Made by a program: the position numbers and the translations under genes
The notes under the pieces: generated by a model
The model's input: the letters and a program-made list of their open reading frames with translations, nothing else
What the model was told of the DNA's origin: nothing
The model's database searches: none
Shown here: one piece after another, positions 1 to 8,535 of the stretch
Position numbering within the stretch: the first letter of the stretch is position 1
Layout: every line of letters begins with the position of its first letter
DNA from: Haloarchaeobius litoreus
Lineage (GTDB): Archaea > Halobacteriota > Halobacteria > Halobacteriales > Natrialbaceae
DNA: 64,000 bases
NCBI RefSeq assembly: GCF_024495425.1
Contig: NZ_JANHJR010000003.1
Coordinates: forward strand, 868,001-932,000
Reading direction: 5' to 3'

Positions 1-365
1 TCGAGGTGCTTCGCGTTGTAGACGATCTTGACCTCGTCGGCGGTCGGGGAGCCGATGCATGTCAGGCGCACGTTCTTCTCCTCGACCTCCTCGTCGGAGA
101 GGATCTGCTGCATGTCCATGTCGATGTCGCCCTCCATGACGATGGCGGCGCAGTTCGCACACGCGCCAGCGCGGCAGGAGAAGGGCCAGTCGTAGCCCTG
201 GGCCTCCGCGGCCTCCAGGATGTACTCGCCCTGGTTGACCTCGAGGGAGCCGTAGTCCTCGTCGCCGAGGTCGGCGTCGGCGGCCTGCTCGAAGAGGTCG
301 TCGTCGTCCATGTCCCAGCCGTGGTCGTCCAGCACTTCGTAGTTGAGGTATTCTACCGTGGGCAT
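1..365 (-). CDS. [2Fe-2S] ferredoxin, halophilic plant-type (3' end outside the window)
   Basis: Electron-carrier ferredoxin. The 121 residues present begin at an ATG (complement of 363-365) with [10 protein letters not shown]. The cluster ligands of the plant-type fold are visible as C64-x4-C69-x2-C72 ([10 protein letters not shown]) and a fourth Cys at 103 (LTCIG). Between the first strand and the core there is an acidic insertion (residues about 13-40, rich in D/E), which is the known hallmark of haloarchaeal ferredoxins. In haloarchaea this protein accepts electrons from the 2-oxoacid:ferredoxin oxidoreductases; that role is family knowledge. The reading frame is still open at the left window edge, so only a few C-terminal residues should be missing. 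Confidence 0.95.
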   Translation of the reverse strand, partial: MPTVEYLNYEVLDDHGWDMDDDDLFEQAADADLGDEDYGSLEVNQGEYILEAAEAQGYDWPFSCRAGACANCAAIVMEGDIDMDMQQILSDEEVEEKNVRLTCIGSPTADEVKIVYNAKHL

Positions 366-461
366 CACCCGACGGTTGGTTCCCCCTACCCTAAGAACTT
401 GCTGTTCTGAGCCTCTCGAACATGTAGAATAATCCTGACAGACCGCTCCTGCCGTCGGCCA

Positions 462-1607
462 CTACCCGTAGATGGGGAACACCGAGAACAGCAGGAACGA
501 CGCCGCCGCGGAGATGCTGGGGGTGAGTATCCACAGCGAGATGACGCGAGCGGTCGTCCCGGGGTTGAACAGGTCGCTCGCCTGGAGCTCGTCCGGCTCC
601 TCCTCGCCGATCCGGGCGACCTCACCGCCGGGCTCGTCGGCACTGAGGGCCCCGCTCACGCTCTTCTTCGTGGCCACCTGCTCGGGAGCCTCGCCGCTGA
701 CGGCCTTCCCGGCTGCCTCGGTGAGCGTCGTCGTGCGGGTCGCGCGTCCCCAGCCGAGCCCGACGATGGCCATCGTCGCCGAGACCGCGAGCGAGGCTGG
801 GATGCCGATGGCGGAGAGGAACGTGATGATGCTCGCGCTGACCACCTCGACGATGAGCGCGGCGAGCAGCGGCAGGTCGGTCAGGTCGTTGCCGACCGTG
901 TCGAGGGTCCGTCGAGCGATGGTGAACGCGCCGAGCCCGATGGCCCCGCCGGCGAGCAGGATGCCGGGTTCGAGCCCGAGCTCGCCGCTCCCGACGAGTG
1001 GCGCGACCGCGTTCGCGACGTTCGACGCGCCGGCCGAGAACGCCATGTAACAGCCGATGACGACCACCATCACCTGGCCGACCCGCTGTTTCGTCGTGAC
1101 GTTCCCGTCGGCGTCGGGTTCGAGGTCGACGTTCGAGGCGAGGTAGGGGTAGAAGTACCGGCCGACGACGGCACAGAGCCAGAACGCGACCACGGGGGCG
1201 ATGAGCCACCACGAGATGATCTCGCCCATCTTCTCCATGTTCAGGCTGCCGCTCGCCGCACCGAGGCCGGCGATGGCTCCGACCGCGGTCATCGACGTGG
1301 AGGCCGGGACGCCGGAGAGGTTCGAGATGAGCAGGGCGAAACCCACGAAGAACAGCACCGCGACGCTCGCGGCCAGCGTGAACCGTGCCTGGGGGACGAT
1401 CTGTCCCCCCATCGTGTTGACGACCTCCCGGCCGACGGTCCACCCCCCGAGCAGTGCGAACCCGGTCATCAGTCCGGCCGCCAGCAGCTTCGAGAGCGTC
1501 CCGCTGCCGACGGCCGGGCCGAACGCGACGCCGGTCGACGACCCACCGATGTTGAAGCCGACGAACACGGCGACGGCGATACCGACGGCGAAGAGGAGTT
1601 CGACCAT
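462..1607 (-). CDS. Inorganic phosphate permease, PiT family (copy 1)
   Basis: Low-affinity phosphate (or sulfate) membrane permease of the PiT family, 381 residues with about ten hydrophobic segments. The duplicated PiT signature is visible: GFNIGGSSTGVAFGPAVGSG near the N-terminus and GASNVANAVAPLVGSGELG in the second half. The acidic C-terminal loop (about 310-350) is followed by a last membrane segment. The frame also has a GTG three codons upstream; I chose the ATG because MVELL aligns with the start of the neighbouring paralogue. It lies 81 bases downstream of the second copy on the same strand, so the two probably form a tandem pair from gene duplication. Confidence 0.93.
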   Translation of the reverse strand: MVELLFAVGIAVAVFVGFNIGGSSTGVAFGPAVGSGTLSKLLAAGLMTGFALLGGWTVGREVVNTMGGQIVPQARFTLAASVAVLFFVGFALLISNLSGVPASTSMTAVGAIAGLGAASGSLNMEKMGEIISWWLIAPVVAFWLCAVVGRYFYPYLASNVDLEPDADGNVTTKQRVGQVMVVVIGCYMAFSAGASNVANAVAPLVGSGELGLEPGILLAGGAIGLGAFTIARRTLDTVGNDLTDLPLLAALIVEVVSASIITFLSAIGIPASLAVSATMAIVGLGWGRATRTTTLTEAAGKAVSGEAPEQVATKKSVSGALSADEPGGEVARIGEEEPDELQASDLFNPGTTARVISLWILTPSISAAASFLLFSVFPIYG

Positions 1608-1688
1608 GTTTACCACGTCGTATGGACACCCATCTTAAAATGGTGGTCCATGGGTCGCACGGAGCCCCGCGGCCCGGGTGACCGTGGC

Positions 1689-2930
1689 TCAGAGCGACGG
1701 GACGAACCGGAACAGCAGGAACGCCGCGACGGTCGCCAGCACCGGCACGATGTTCTGCATGGCGATGACACGGGCGGTCTCGCGCGGCTCGAACAGGTCG
1801 CTCGTCGCCGGGAGGTCCTCGGGGTCCTCGTCGCCCATCGGCGGGACCTCGGCCGTCTTCCCCTCCTCGACGCCCTCCGGCCGGGGGTCTGCGACCGTCG
1901 GGACGCTCTCGTCCTCCGCATCGGCCGCGAGAGCGCCGACGTTCGGGCGCTGGGGACGCTTCGGCCGCTGCCCCTCGACCGTATCAGCGAGCCGGACCGT
2001 CCGGGTCGCGCGTCCCCAGCCGAGCCCGACGATGGACATCGTCGCGACGACGACGAAGCTCGCGGGGATGCCGATGGCCGACAGCGCGGTGATGATGCTC
2101 GCGCTGACCACCTCGACGACGAGCGCGGCGAGCAGCGGCAGCTGGGTGAGGTCGTTGCCCATCGTATCGAGGGTGCGCCGTGCGATGGTGAACGCGCCGA
2201 CGCCGATGGCCGCCCCTGCGAGCAGGATACCGGGCGTCATGGCGACGTACCCGCTCCCGACGAGCGGGGCGATGGCGTTCGCGACGTTCGACGCGCCGGC
2301 CGAGAACGCCATGTAACAGCCGATGACGACGACGAGTGCGGTGCCGACGAACTCACGGCGCGTCGTCCCGGGACCGAACACCGGCCGCGGAACCGCGCCG
2401 GAACGGTCCAGCACGAGCAGCGAGCCCTCCGTCTGGCCGACCGCGAACCGTTCGACCAGCGCGGGGTAGAGGTAGCGGCCGACGACCGCGCTGACCCAGA
2501 ACGCGGCGACCGGCGCGACCACCCAGTAGCTCACGATGGTCAGCATCACGTCCACGTCGAGGTTGCCCTGGGCCAGCCCGAGCCCGGCGATGGCACCCAC
2601 GCCGGTCATCGACGTCGACGCCGGGACGCCGACGAGGTTCGAGAGGAACAGCGCGAAGCCGATGAAGAACAGCACGGCGATGCTCGCCTCCAGCGTGAAC
2701 GCGGACGACGGGACGATGCGCCCGCCCATCGTGTCGACGACGTTCCGGCCGACGGTGAGCCCACCGAGCAGGGCGAAGACGGTCATCAGCGCGGCGGCTC
2801 CGGCCTTGGAGACGACATCGCTCCCGACGGCCGGGCCGAACGCGACGCCGGTCGACGAGCCGCCGATGTTGAACCCGACGAACGCCGCGACGACGAGACC
2901 CACGACGAGCAGTGCTTCGACCACGAGCAC
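1689..2930 (-). CDS. Inorganic phosphate permease, PiT family (copy 2)
   Basis: A 413-residue paralogue of the gene just downstream, with the same two signatures (GFNIGGSSTGVAFGPAVGSD and GASNVANAIAPLVGSG) and the same topology. It differs mainly in a longer cytoplasmic loop before the final membrane helix (about residues 325-390), which carries an R/P-rich then acidic stretch. No ATG is available at the start: GTG at 2930, or a second GTG at 2924 that aligns better with copy 1 (VVEALL against MVELL). An AT-rich box (agtaatatc) just upstream fits a leaderless transcript. The function follows from family membership; the ion actually carried is not shown by the sequence. Confidence 0.92.
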   Translation of the reverse strand: MLVVEALLVVGLVVAAFVGFNIGGSSTGVAFGPAVGSDVVSKAGAAALMTVFALLGGLTVGRNVVDTMGGRIVPSSAFTLEASIAVLFFIGFALFLSNLVGVPASTSMTGVGAIAGLGLAQGNLDVDVMLTIVSYWVVAPVAAFWVSAVVGRYLYPALVERFAVGQTEGSLLVLDRSGAVPRPVFGPGTTRREFVGTALVVVIGCYMAFSAGASNVANAIAPLVGSGYVAMTPGILLAGAAIGVGAFTIARRTLDTMGNDLTQLPLLAALVVEVVSASIITALSAIGIPASFVVVATMSIVGLGWGRATRTVRLADTVEGQRPKRPQRPNVGALAADAEDESVPTVADPRPEGVEEGKTAEVPPMGDEDPEDLPATSDLFEPRETARVIAMQNIVPVLATVAAFLLFRFVPSL

Positions 2931-3026
2931 ATCTGGGGCTCGATATTACTTCAAAGATTGCGTCGATACGTCGGACGGTGAACCGGGACCGTCGCACTTA
3001 CCTCCCGCCGTCGCCCACCCTCGGCC

Positions 3027-3755
3027 ATGTTCCCCGAGTTCGAGGTCGTCCCCGCGGTCGACGTGCAGGACGGCGAGGTGGTCCAGCTGGTCCAGGGCGA
3101 GCGCGGCACCGAGAAGACCTACGGCGACCCCGTCGCGGCGGCCGAGCGGTGGGTCGATCAGGGCGCGCGGACCCTCCACCTGGTCGACCTCGACGGCGCG
3201 TTCGAGGGCGAGCGCGCGAACGCGCCGGCAATCGACGCCATCCTCGACGCGGTCGACGTGACCGTCCAGCTCGGCGGCGGCATCCGTACCGCCGAGGACG
3301 CCGTGGACCTGCTCGACCGCGGCGTCGACCGGGTCATCCTCGGCACCGCCGCCGTCGAGAACCCCGACATCGTCGCCGAGATCAGCGAGCAGTACCCCGA
3401 CGGCGTGCTCGTGAGCCTCGACGCGAAAGAAGGCGAGGTGGTCGTCTCGGGGTGGACCGAAGGGACCGGGCTCGACCCCGCCGAGGCCGCCGGCCGGTAC
3501 GAGGACCTCGGCGCGGCGGGCATCCTGTTCACCGACGTCGACGTCGAGGGTCGGCTCGACGGCGTCCAGACCGAGCCGGTCCGGCGGCTGGTCGAGGCGG
3601 TCGACATCCCGGTGGTCGCGAGCGGCGGCGTCGCCACGCTCGACGACGTGCGTGCGCTCCGTGGCGCGGGCGCGGCGGCCGTCGTCGTCGGGAGCGCGCT
3701 GTACGAGGGTCGGTTCACGCTCCGCGAGGCGATGGCCGCCGTCGAGTCGTCGTAG
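3027..3755 (+). CDS. hisA: HisA: ProFAR isomerase of histidine biosynthesis
   Basis: 1-(5-phosphoribosyl)-5-[(5-phosphoribosylamino)methylideneamino]imidazole-4-carboxamide isomerase, which opens the ribose ring to give PRFAR. It is a 242-residue (beta/alpha)8 barrel. The two catalytic aspartates of the half-barrels are seen as D12 (PAVDVQDG) and D170 (FTDVDVEG). The phosphate-binding glycine loops are QLGGGIR (about 81-87) and VASGGVA in the second half. The length is usual for the family. A TATA-like cttacc about 29 bases before the ATG suggests a leaderless transcript. It does not form an operon with hisB, which lies 700 bases downstream behind an opposite-strand gene. Confidence 0.97.
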   Translation: MFPEFEVVPAVDVQDGEVVQLVQGERGTEKTYGDPVAAAERWVDQGARTLHLVDLDGAFEGERANAPAIDAILDAVDVTVQLGGGIRTAEDAVDLLDRGVDRVILGTAAVENPDIVAEISEQYPDGVLVSLDAKEGEVVVSGWTEGTGLDPAEAAGRYEDLGAAGILFTDVDVEGRLDGVQTEPVRRLVEAVDIPVVASGGVATLDDVRALRGAGAAAVVVGSALYEGRFTLREAMAAVESS

Positions 3756-3862
3756 GCGACGCCACGGAGCGTACGGAGCCCCCGCTGTCAGGCGGTAGAA
3801 GTGTGGTGTTGGTGTGGGAGGAGGGCGGGTGGTTCAGGGCGGTCCCCGGGACGGATGCGCGG

Positions 3863-4120
3863 TCAGTCGTCGCTCCGGTCGCTGCGGTGACCGTGACCGA
3901 CGACGAGCGTCCCGAGGTTCAGCCCGAGCAGCACGAGGAACGCCTGCACTTCTGCGGTCGAGTCGATACCCGACACGAGCAGCGAGAGGTACGCGAACGG
4001 TAACACGACGGCGAGCCAGAAGCACGCCATCCGGAGCTGTGCAACGACCGCGCTCACGCTCAGTCGCTCGCTGACGGGGCTCGGAATCGAAGGGAGTTTG
4101 TTTGGAGTTGCGGGGACCAT
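3863..4120 (-). CDS. Small two-helix membrane protein, unknown function
   Basis: An 85-residue protein with two clear hydrophobic segments (about residues 33-52, MACFWLAVVLPFAYLSLLVS, and 58-75, VQAFLVLLGLNLGTLVVG) and a short hydrophilic tail ending HGHRSDRSDD. I do not recognise the family. It is read convergently with hisA and divergently from hisB. Codon use (GC-rich third positions) resembles the neighbours, which supports it as a real gene. Opposite-strand frames here lack membrane or other protein character. A TATA-like gttttat lies about 75 bases upstream, so a short leader is possible. Confidence 0.65.
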   Translation of the reverse strand: MVPATPNKLPSIPSPVSERLSVSAVVAQLRMACFWLAVVLPFAYLSLLVSGIDSTAEVQAFLVLLGLNLGTLVVGHGHRSDRSDD

Positions 4121-4454
4121 ATCGGGGACACCTGATTCGCATCCATTCCTACAGTCGGGAGCATCATATAACGGGGCGAGCCTTTCGTCTATTTCGACCC
4201 GTTTTATCGTGAATGCTGACGTTTTTCGAAGCGACGAGAGACGTTTTGATGTTTTACAACCGGTTCTAAGGCCGTAAGCCAGAATCCTGCGTCTGTCTCC
4301 TACGGTCCCCGTTCACGGGGGGGAGCGCGTCCGACCGCTGTGGTCGCCGGTGCAGTACGCGGACCCATCCGTCGCGCGGGCCAGTACGCGCCGACCGTAG
4401 GTGTAGCCTGCGGCGAGCGCAACGGCTTTGCCCGCCCGGTGGTTGGGTTCCGGT
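4121..4454. other. Gene-free spacer between a small membrane protein and hisB
   Basis: A 334-base intergenic stretch between divergently read genes. Its left half is less GC-rich (around 4160-4260) and holds candidate TATA-like boxes such as gttttatcg near 4200; the right half is GC-rich. I see no protein-like frame, tRNA or repeat here. Confidence 0.5.
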
Positions 4455-5042
4455 ATGAGCGACCGAAGCGCGGCCGTCTCGCGCGAGACGGCCGAGACGG
4501 AGATCGACCTGACACTCGTCGTCGACGGCGACGGCGACAGCGAGGTCGACACCGGCGTCGGCTTCTTCGACCACATGCTCGCCTCGTTCGCCAAGCACGG
4601 GCTGTTCGACCTGACCGTCCACTGCGACGGCGACCTCGCTGTCGACGACCACCACACCGTCGAGGACGTCGCCATCGTCCTCGGCGAGGCGTTCGCGGAG
4701 GCGCTCGGCGACAAGCGCGGCATCGTCCGCTACGCCGACCGGCAGGTGCCACTCGACGAGGCGGTCGCGGGCGTCGTCGTCGACGTCTCGGGCCGACCGT
4801 ACTTCGAGTTCGACGGCGAGTTCTCCCAGCAGTCCGTCGGCGAGTTCACCAGCCACATGGCCGAGCACTTCGCGATGTCGCTGGCGATGAACGCCGGCCT
4901 GACCCTGCACTGCGAGGTCGACGGCGACAACGCCCACCACGAGGTCGAGGCGCTGTTCAAAGCACTGGCGCGGGCACTCGACGACGCGACGCGGGTGGAC
5001 GAGCGCCGGAGCGACACGCCGAGTACGAAGGGCGAGCTGTAG
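4455..5042 (+). CDS. hisB: HisB: imidazoleglycerol-phosphate dehydratase
   Basis: Dehydrates imidazole glycerol phosphate to imidazole acetol phosphate in histidine synthesis. At 195 residues it is the usual size for the stand-alone enzyme, with no phosphatase domain. The Mn-binding, His-rich motifs of the family are present twice, as expected from its internal duplication: FFDHM (37-41) with DDHHTVED (64-71), and SHMAEHF with [11 protein letters not shown] in the second half. I chose the ATG at 4455 rather than the upstream in-frame ATG because the protein family begins close to this point. The next gene starts 48 bases downstream on the same strand. Confidence 0.97.
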   Translation: MSDRSAAVSRETAETEIDLTLVVDGDGDSEVDTGVGFFDHMLASFAKHGLFDLTVHCDGDLAVDDHHTVEDVAIVLGEAFAEALGDKRGIVRYADRQVPLDEAVAGVVVDVSGRPYFEFDGEFSQQSVGEFTSHMAEHFAMSLAMNAGLTLHCEVDGDNAHHEVEALFKALARALDDATRVDERRSDTPSTKGEL

Positions 5043-5090
5043 CCCGAGTCGACAGTTCTTTCGCGTCGCCTGTCGTCGGTTCCGACAGGC

Positions 5091-5594
5091 ATGTTCGACG
5101 AGATCATGGAGAAGTTCGAGGGCTCTCCCAGCCAGCAGGCGGTCATCCGGCTGCTGCTCGAGCGCGGCTTCTCCGTGAACGACGAGGGGCGGGTGGTCTC
5201 CGGCGGCATCGAGATCCCCAACACGGGCATCGCCCGCGAGATCGGCGTCGACCGGCGCGTCGTCGACTCCACGACGGACGCCATCCTCGACGACGAGGAG
5301 CTGCGACGCATCTTCCAGAACATCTCGCAGGTGCCGAGCCTGATGGACCTCGCGCCCGTGCTCGACCTGACCGTGCTCACCGTCGAGGTCTCCGACGCCG
5401 AGCAGCAGGGCATCGTCTCGCAGGTGACCGGGCTGCTCGCCGACCACGACATCTCCATCCGCCAGACCATCAGCGAGGACCCCGAGTTCACCGACGACCC
5501 GAAGCTCCACCTCGTCACCGACCAGTCGCTCCCCGGCGACCTCATCAACGAGATCCGCGCGCTGCCGTTCGTCCGGAAGATAGAGCTCCAGTGA
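5091..5594 (+). CDS. Predicted amino-acid-binding regulator, ACT domain
   Basis: A 167-residue protein with an N-terminal DNA-binding-like helical region (about 1-75, including NTGIAREIGVDRRVVDSTTDAI, a helix-turn-helix-like segment) and a C-terminal ACT domain (about 90-165: VLTVEVSDAEQQGIVSQVTGLLADHDISI). This matches the archaeal group described as predicted regulators of amino acid metabolism. It directly follows hisB on the same strand with 48 bases between them, so they may share a transcript; regulation of histidine or another amino-acid pathway is inference only. Confidence 0.85.
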   Translation: MFDEIMEKFEGSPSQQAVIRLLLERGFSVNDEGRVVSGGIEIPNTGIAREIGVDRRVVDSTTDAILDDEELRRIFQNISQVPSLMDLAPVLDLTVLTVEVSDAEQQGIVSQVTGLLADHDISIRQTISEDPEFTDDPKLHLVTDQSLPGDLINEIRALPFVRKIELQ

Positions 5595-5601
5595 CCGGCC
5601 G

Positions 5602-5979
5602 TCAGTCCGCGCCGTCGCGGCCGTGGCTCTCCGCGGCCGGGGACCGGACCACCTGCAGCACGCCGTGTGCGTGCTCGTCACAGAGGAGCATCGACGGCTC
5701 GGCGGCGGGTTCGTGCTTGATGACGTCCCGCCCGCCGTCGCTCACGAGGTGGGGTCGATTCTCCAGAATCGCGATGTAGCCGTCCCGTTCACAGACCGCG
5801 CAGCCGTCGCTGTGCTTCCAGAGGCCACGGTTGAGCGACTCGCCGAACTCGTCGAGCGCGCAAAATCGGCAGAATCCACCGACGGTCAGTCCGCTCCCCC
5901 GGTCCTGCACGACGTAGTCGAGTGCGTGCCGTGACCCACAGGTCACGCAGGGTCGATTAGTGGGGGGAGCGCCGTCCAT
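5602..5979 (-). CDS. Cysteine-rich zinc-binding-like protein, unknown function
   Basis: A 125-residue protein with repeated zinc-knuckle-like pairs: CVTC (11-14), CRFC near 37-40, and CAVC near 60, plus a further Cys and several His (LCDEHAHG) toward the C-terminus. This pattern suggests one or two structural zinc sites. I do not recognise a named family. It reads toward the ACT-domain gene and ends 7 bases from it. On its strand an actataat box lies about 27 bases before the ATG, so it is probably leaderless. Binding of nucleic acid or protein is only a guess. Confidence 0.75.
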   Translation of the reverse strand: MDGAPPTNRPCVTCGSRHALDYVVQDRGSGLTVGGFCRFCALDEFGESLNRGLWKHSDGCAVCERDGYIAILENRPHLVSDGGRDVIKHEPAAEPSMLLCDEHAHGVLQVVRSPAAESHGRDGAD

Positions 5980-6074
5980 GCGTTGCCAACCACCTCGTCC
6001 GATTATAGTAAACCTAACTGTGTATTTCTGAAAATAACAGTACTAGTATGCTACTCGTGTCCGGCAGCTATGAT

Positions 6075-6098
6075 TTGGCACCTAACTAGTTGGGCCAA
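6075..6098. repeat. Imperfect 24-base palindrome (candidate operator)
   Basis: The sequence reads TTGGCACCTAACTAGTTGG followed by GCCAA. It is symmetric about CTAG, with outer arms TTGG/CCAA and inner arms CTAACTAGTTGG that nearly match their own complement. It sits in the AT-rich spacer, 96 bases upstream of the zinc-knuckle gene start and 219 bases before the membrane-protein start. A transcription-factor site is the simplest reading. Confidence 0.5.
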
Positions 6099-6165
6099 AG
6101 AGTCGCGTTAGAAAGCCCCTAGAGACCGTTCACAACTAACTGATTCGTCAAATCACCCGTCTCGG

Positions 6166-6187
6166 ACCCCTTCGTTTCAACTGGAAC
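6166..6187 (-). promoter_or_regulatory. Origin recognition box (ORB), solitary perfect copy
   Basis: On the minus strand it contains TTCCAGTTGAAACGAAGGGG, identical over 22 bases to the ORB at 35519 beside the presumed origin. It matches the haloarchaeal ORB pattern of a TTCCA/TGAA dyad, AAC and a G-string. Orc1/Cdc6 binding is inferred from that identity. No second ORB or cdc6 gene lies nearby. Confidence 0.7.
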
Positions 6188-6316
6188 AACTTATCCACAT
6201 CGTTGTATTACAGTTCTCAGACACGGTTATGTCAACGTGTGTCACGATGCCGACCGTTCGACCGGCACTGCGGCTCGAACCGACGCGCTATTGGGCTCGG
6301 CGACCCGTGTTCGGGT

Positions 6317-6838
6317 ATGGACGAGAACGTCGAGGTCGCCCTGCGCTTCACCGCGGCGCAACTCGCGGCCGCGACCGCGGGCATCCACCTCTGGATCGGC
6401 CTGCGGCCGCTGGTCCTGTACACGCAGGCGGGTCGCCCCTTCACCGACCCGCGACAGGCGCTGTTCGTGCTCTCCTCGATTGCGGTGCTCGTCGGCATCG
6501 GGCTGGCCGCGTACGGCTTCCGTCGTGACTACGTCTACGGACTCGGCATCGTCCTCGCGCTGACGTACATCGTCGGCTGGCTGCTGCTCGGCGGCCACCC
6601 CGAGGGCACCGAGATCATCGCCTACGCCTGGGAGTCCACCGGCCACACCCACGGCTCGCCGCTCGGCACGCTCGTCGAGCACCTGTTCGGCTCCATCTGG
6701 CTCGTGACGACGAAGACCATCGAGACGGTGCTGCTCGGCATCCTCGTCGTGCTGCTGTACCACGAGCGGTTCGGCGACGACACGGCCGACGGCACGACCG
6801 ACGACACCGGTGACGCCGAAGCGGAGGCGACCCCGTGA
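6317..6838 (+). CDS. Four-helix integral membrane protein, unknown function
   Basis: A 173-residue protein with four membrane segments (about 10-35, 47-65, 72-90 and 122-148), a short external loop with several His residues (STGHTHG), and an acidic disordered tail rich in D, T and E. No named family is recognised. The ATG at 6317 was chosen because the frame upstream has no membrane character. Its stop overlaps the GTG start of the YigZ-type gene (GTGA), so the two are translationally coupled. Confidence 0.8.
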   Translation: MDENVEVALRFTAAQLAAATAGIHLWIGLRPLVLYTQAGRPFTDPRQALFVLSSIAVLVGIGLAAYGFRRDYVYGLGIVLALTYIVGWLLLGGHPEGTEIIAYAWESTGHTHGSPLGTLVEHLFGSIWLVTTKTIETVLLGILVVLLYHERFGDDTADGTTDDTGDAEAEATP

Positions 6839-7434
6839 CCGGGGAGCCCTACCTGACCGTCGCCGAGCCGGCCCGCACCTCCTTCACGGTGCAGGGCTCC
6901 GAGTTCATCGGCCACATCAGTCCCGTCGAGAGCGTCGCCGCCGCGGAGGAGTTCGTCGACGACATCCGCGCCGAGTACGACGACGCGACCCACAACGTTC
7001 CCGCCTACCGGGTCCGCGCCGACCCGTTCCGCGAGTGGGCCAGCGACGACGGCGAACCCTCCGGCAGCGCGGGGAAACCCGCCCTCAACGTGCTCCAGGG
7101 GCAGGAGATTGAGAACGTCGTGGTCGTCGTCACGCGCTACTACGGCGGCACGAACCTCGGCGTCGGCGGCCTCGTCAGTGCCTACGGCCAGTCGGTCAAG
7201 GACGCGCTCGACGCCGCGGGGGTCGTCGAGGAGCGCCCCCACGAAGCCGTCGGCATCACCGTCGACTACGACGATTCGGGCACCGTCCGGAGCATCCTCG
7301 AGAGTGCAGACTGCGAGTTCGACGCCGACTACGCCGAACGCGTCAGCTTCGACGCTCGGGTGCCCGTCTCGGAGGCCGAGGCGCTCCGGGACCGGCTCCG
7401 CAGCGCGACGAGCGGGCGCGTCGAGCTGTCGTAG
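6835..7434 (+). CDS. IMPACT/YigZ family protein
   Basis: A 199-residue member of the YigZ/IMPACT family. The conserved core is seen at about residues 20-115: SEFIGHISPV, THNVPAYRV, DDGEPSGSAGKPAL and VVVVTRYYGGTNLGVGGLVSAYG. A second, ferredoxin-like domain of the YigZ type follows (about 135-195). In eukaryotes IMPACT modulates Gcn2; the prokaryotic role is not established. The start is GTG inside a GTGA overlap with the upstream membrane-protein gene, which argues for coupled translation. Confidence 0.92.
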   Translation: MTGEPYLTVAEPARTSFTVQGSEFIGHISPVESVAAAEEFVDDIRAEYDDATHNVPAYRVRADPFREWASDDGEPSGSAGKPALNVLQGQEIENVVVVVTRYYGGTNLGVGGLVSAYGQSVKDALDAAGVVEERPHEAVGITVDYDDSGTVRSILESADCEFDADYAERVSFDARVPVSEAEALRDRLRSATSGRVELS

Positions 7435-7790
7435 CCCCTCGGGGACGGACGGTGTACGCAGCAGCCCACGTCGTTCGGTGAATCCAGTCGGCGGTAGTCG
7501 GTGATTACCGACACGATAGGGCCTGCTCCTCCTCGTACTTCACGAGTAGCATGGCAGGCAAGCTGGTCGATTCGAGGCCGTCAGGCGGCACCGACACCCT
7601 GGTTCCGGAACGCGTGCTCCGTCACCGGCGACGGCACACAGTGATTCGTGCGAATCTCGATGAGACACATCCGGTCGTGCAACCGGTCAGACATCGATAT
7701 ATCGCCACTTCCGTCCGGGTCACAGCCTCGTCGATCGTCCGTCCCGAACGAACCCGCACAGCTAATGCGTGGTACTAGATAACACTACAC
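7435..7790. other. Intergenic spacer upstream of the cupin gene
   Basis: 356 bases. A 75-codon open frame at 7551-7778 has no protein-like character and I do not call it. The sequence becomes AT-richer near the cupin gene, with cgatatatcg around 7695 and actagataacac just before the ATG as possible promoter elements. No RNA gene or repeat was seen. Confidence 0.5.
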
Positions 7791-8387
7791 ATGGTAGAGC
7801 TGGCTGTACCGGATGGCGTGAGTTCGGACGACCCTACCTACGTCGAGAACCCGGTCACTGGCGAACGGTTCCGGTTTCACTCCAGCCCCGCCGATCCGGA
7901 GACCGACCCGCTGGCGCTCGATATCTGGGCGACTCCCGAGATGTCGCCGCTTGCCGAACACGTCCACGCGAAGCAGGACGAGACGTTCGTCGTGAACGAC
8001 GGCACCATCGAGGTGCGCCGGAACGGCGTTGGGTCGGAGTACCGCGAGGGTGAGGCGGTGACCATCGAGGCCGGGACCCCACATTCGTGGACGAATGCCG
8101 GTGACGCACGACTGCACCTGACAGTTCGCTTCCAGCCGGGGTTGCAGACCGAAGCCTTCCTCCGCGATCTCGCCGCCCTCGCTCGACGCGGCGAAGTCGG
8201 GAGCGACGGGGCACCGTCGTTGCTTCAGGTCGCAGCCCTCTACGATGCCTACGGGTACGAGTTGCTCCACCTGGCGAGCCCACCGCTTCGTCTCCAGAAG
8301 GTTGTGTTCGGAGCATTGGCTCCGCTCGCGAGTGCGCTCGGCTATCGTGCCAATCCAGTCGAGGCGGTGACCGGGCATCGACAGTAG
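7791..8387 (+). CDS. Cupin-domain protein
   Basis: A 198-residue protein with an RmlC-like cupin barrel at about residues 40-115. The two cupin motifs are visible: PLAEHVHAKQDETFVV (metal-binding His/His/Glu) and GTPHSWTNAGDARLHLTV. The C-terminal half (about 120-195) is helical and hydrophobic, ending LQKVVFGALAPLASALGYR. Cupins of this layout include sugar isomerases, dioxygenases and sensors; the sequence does not pick one. A likely promoter lies immediately upstream (actagataac). Confidence 0.85.
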   Translation: MVELAVPDGVSSDDPTYVENPVTGERFRFHSSPADPETDPLALDIWATPEMSPLAEHVHAKQDETFVVNDGTIEVRRNGVGSEYREGEAVTIEAGTPHSWTNAGDARLHLTVRFQPGLQTEAFLRDLAALARRGEVGSDGAPSLLQVAALYDAYGYELLHLASPPLRLQKVVFGALAPLASALGYRANPVEAVTGHRQ

Positions 8388-8535
8388 GGAAGCCAGCGAC
8401 TGCGGAGCGTGAGGTCCTACACCCGGGGCCTTCCGGCCATCCTCGTGCAGCCCGAACGACCTCACCGCCAGCTACGACACACCACCCGTTTCGCCGAACC
8501 GAACGTCTAACCACAAGCCACCCGAACGCAGGGCC

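Larger units (their letters stand above)
5980..6316. other. AT-rich intergenic region with a solitary ORB and a dyad
   Basis: 337 bases without a convincing gene between divergent neighbours. It is much richer in A+T than its surroundings from about 5998 to 6160. It carries a 24-base imperfect palindrome (6075-6098, arms TTGG/CCAA around CTAACTAGTTGG) and a perfect origin-recognition-box sequence on the minus strand (6166-6187). In-frame ATG codons upstream of 6317 would extend the next gene, but that extension lacks membrane-protein character. Confidence 0.6.

Noticed and set aside
7551-7778. A 75-codon frame in the spacer before the cupin gene
   Set aside because: Arg/Val/Thr-rich translation without any fold or motif; no good promoter or coupling.
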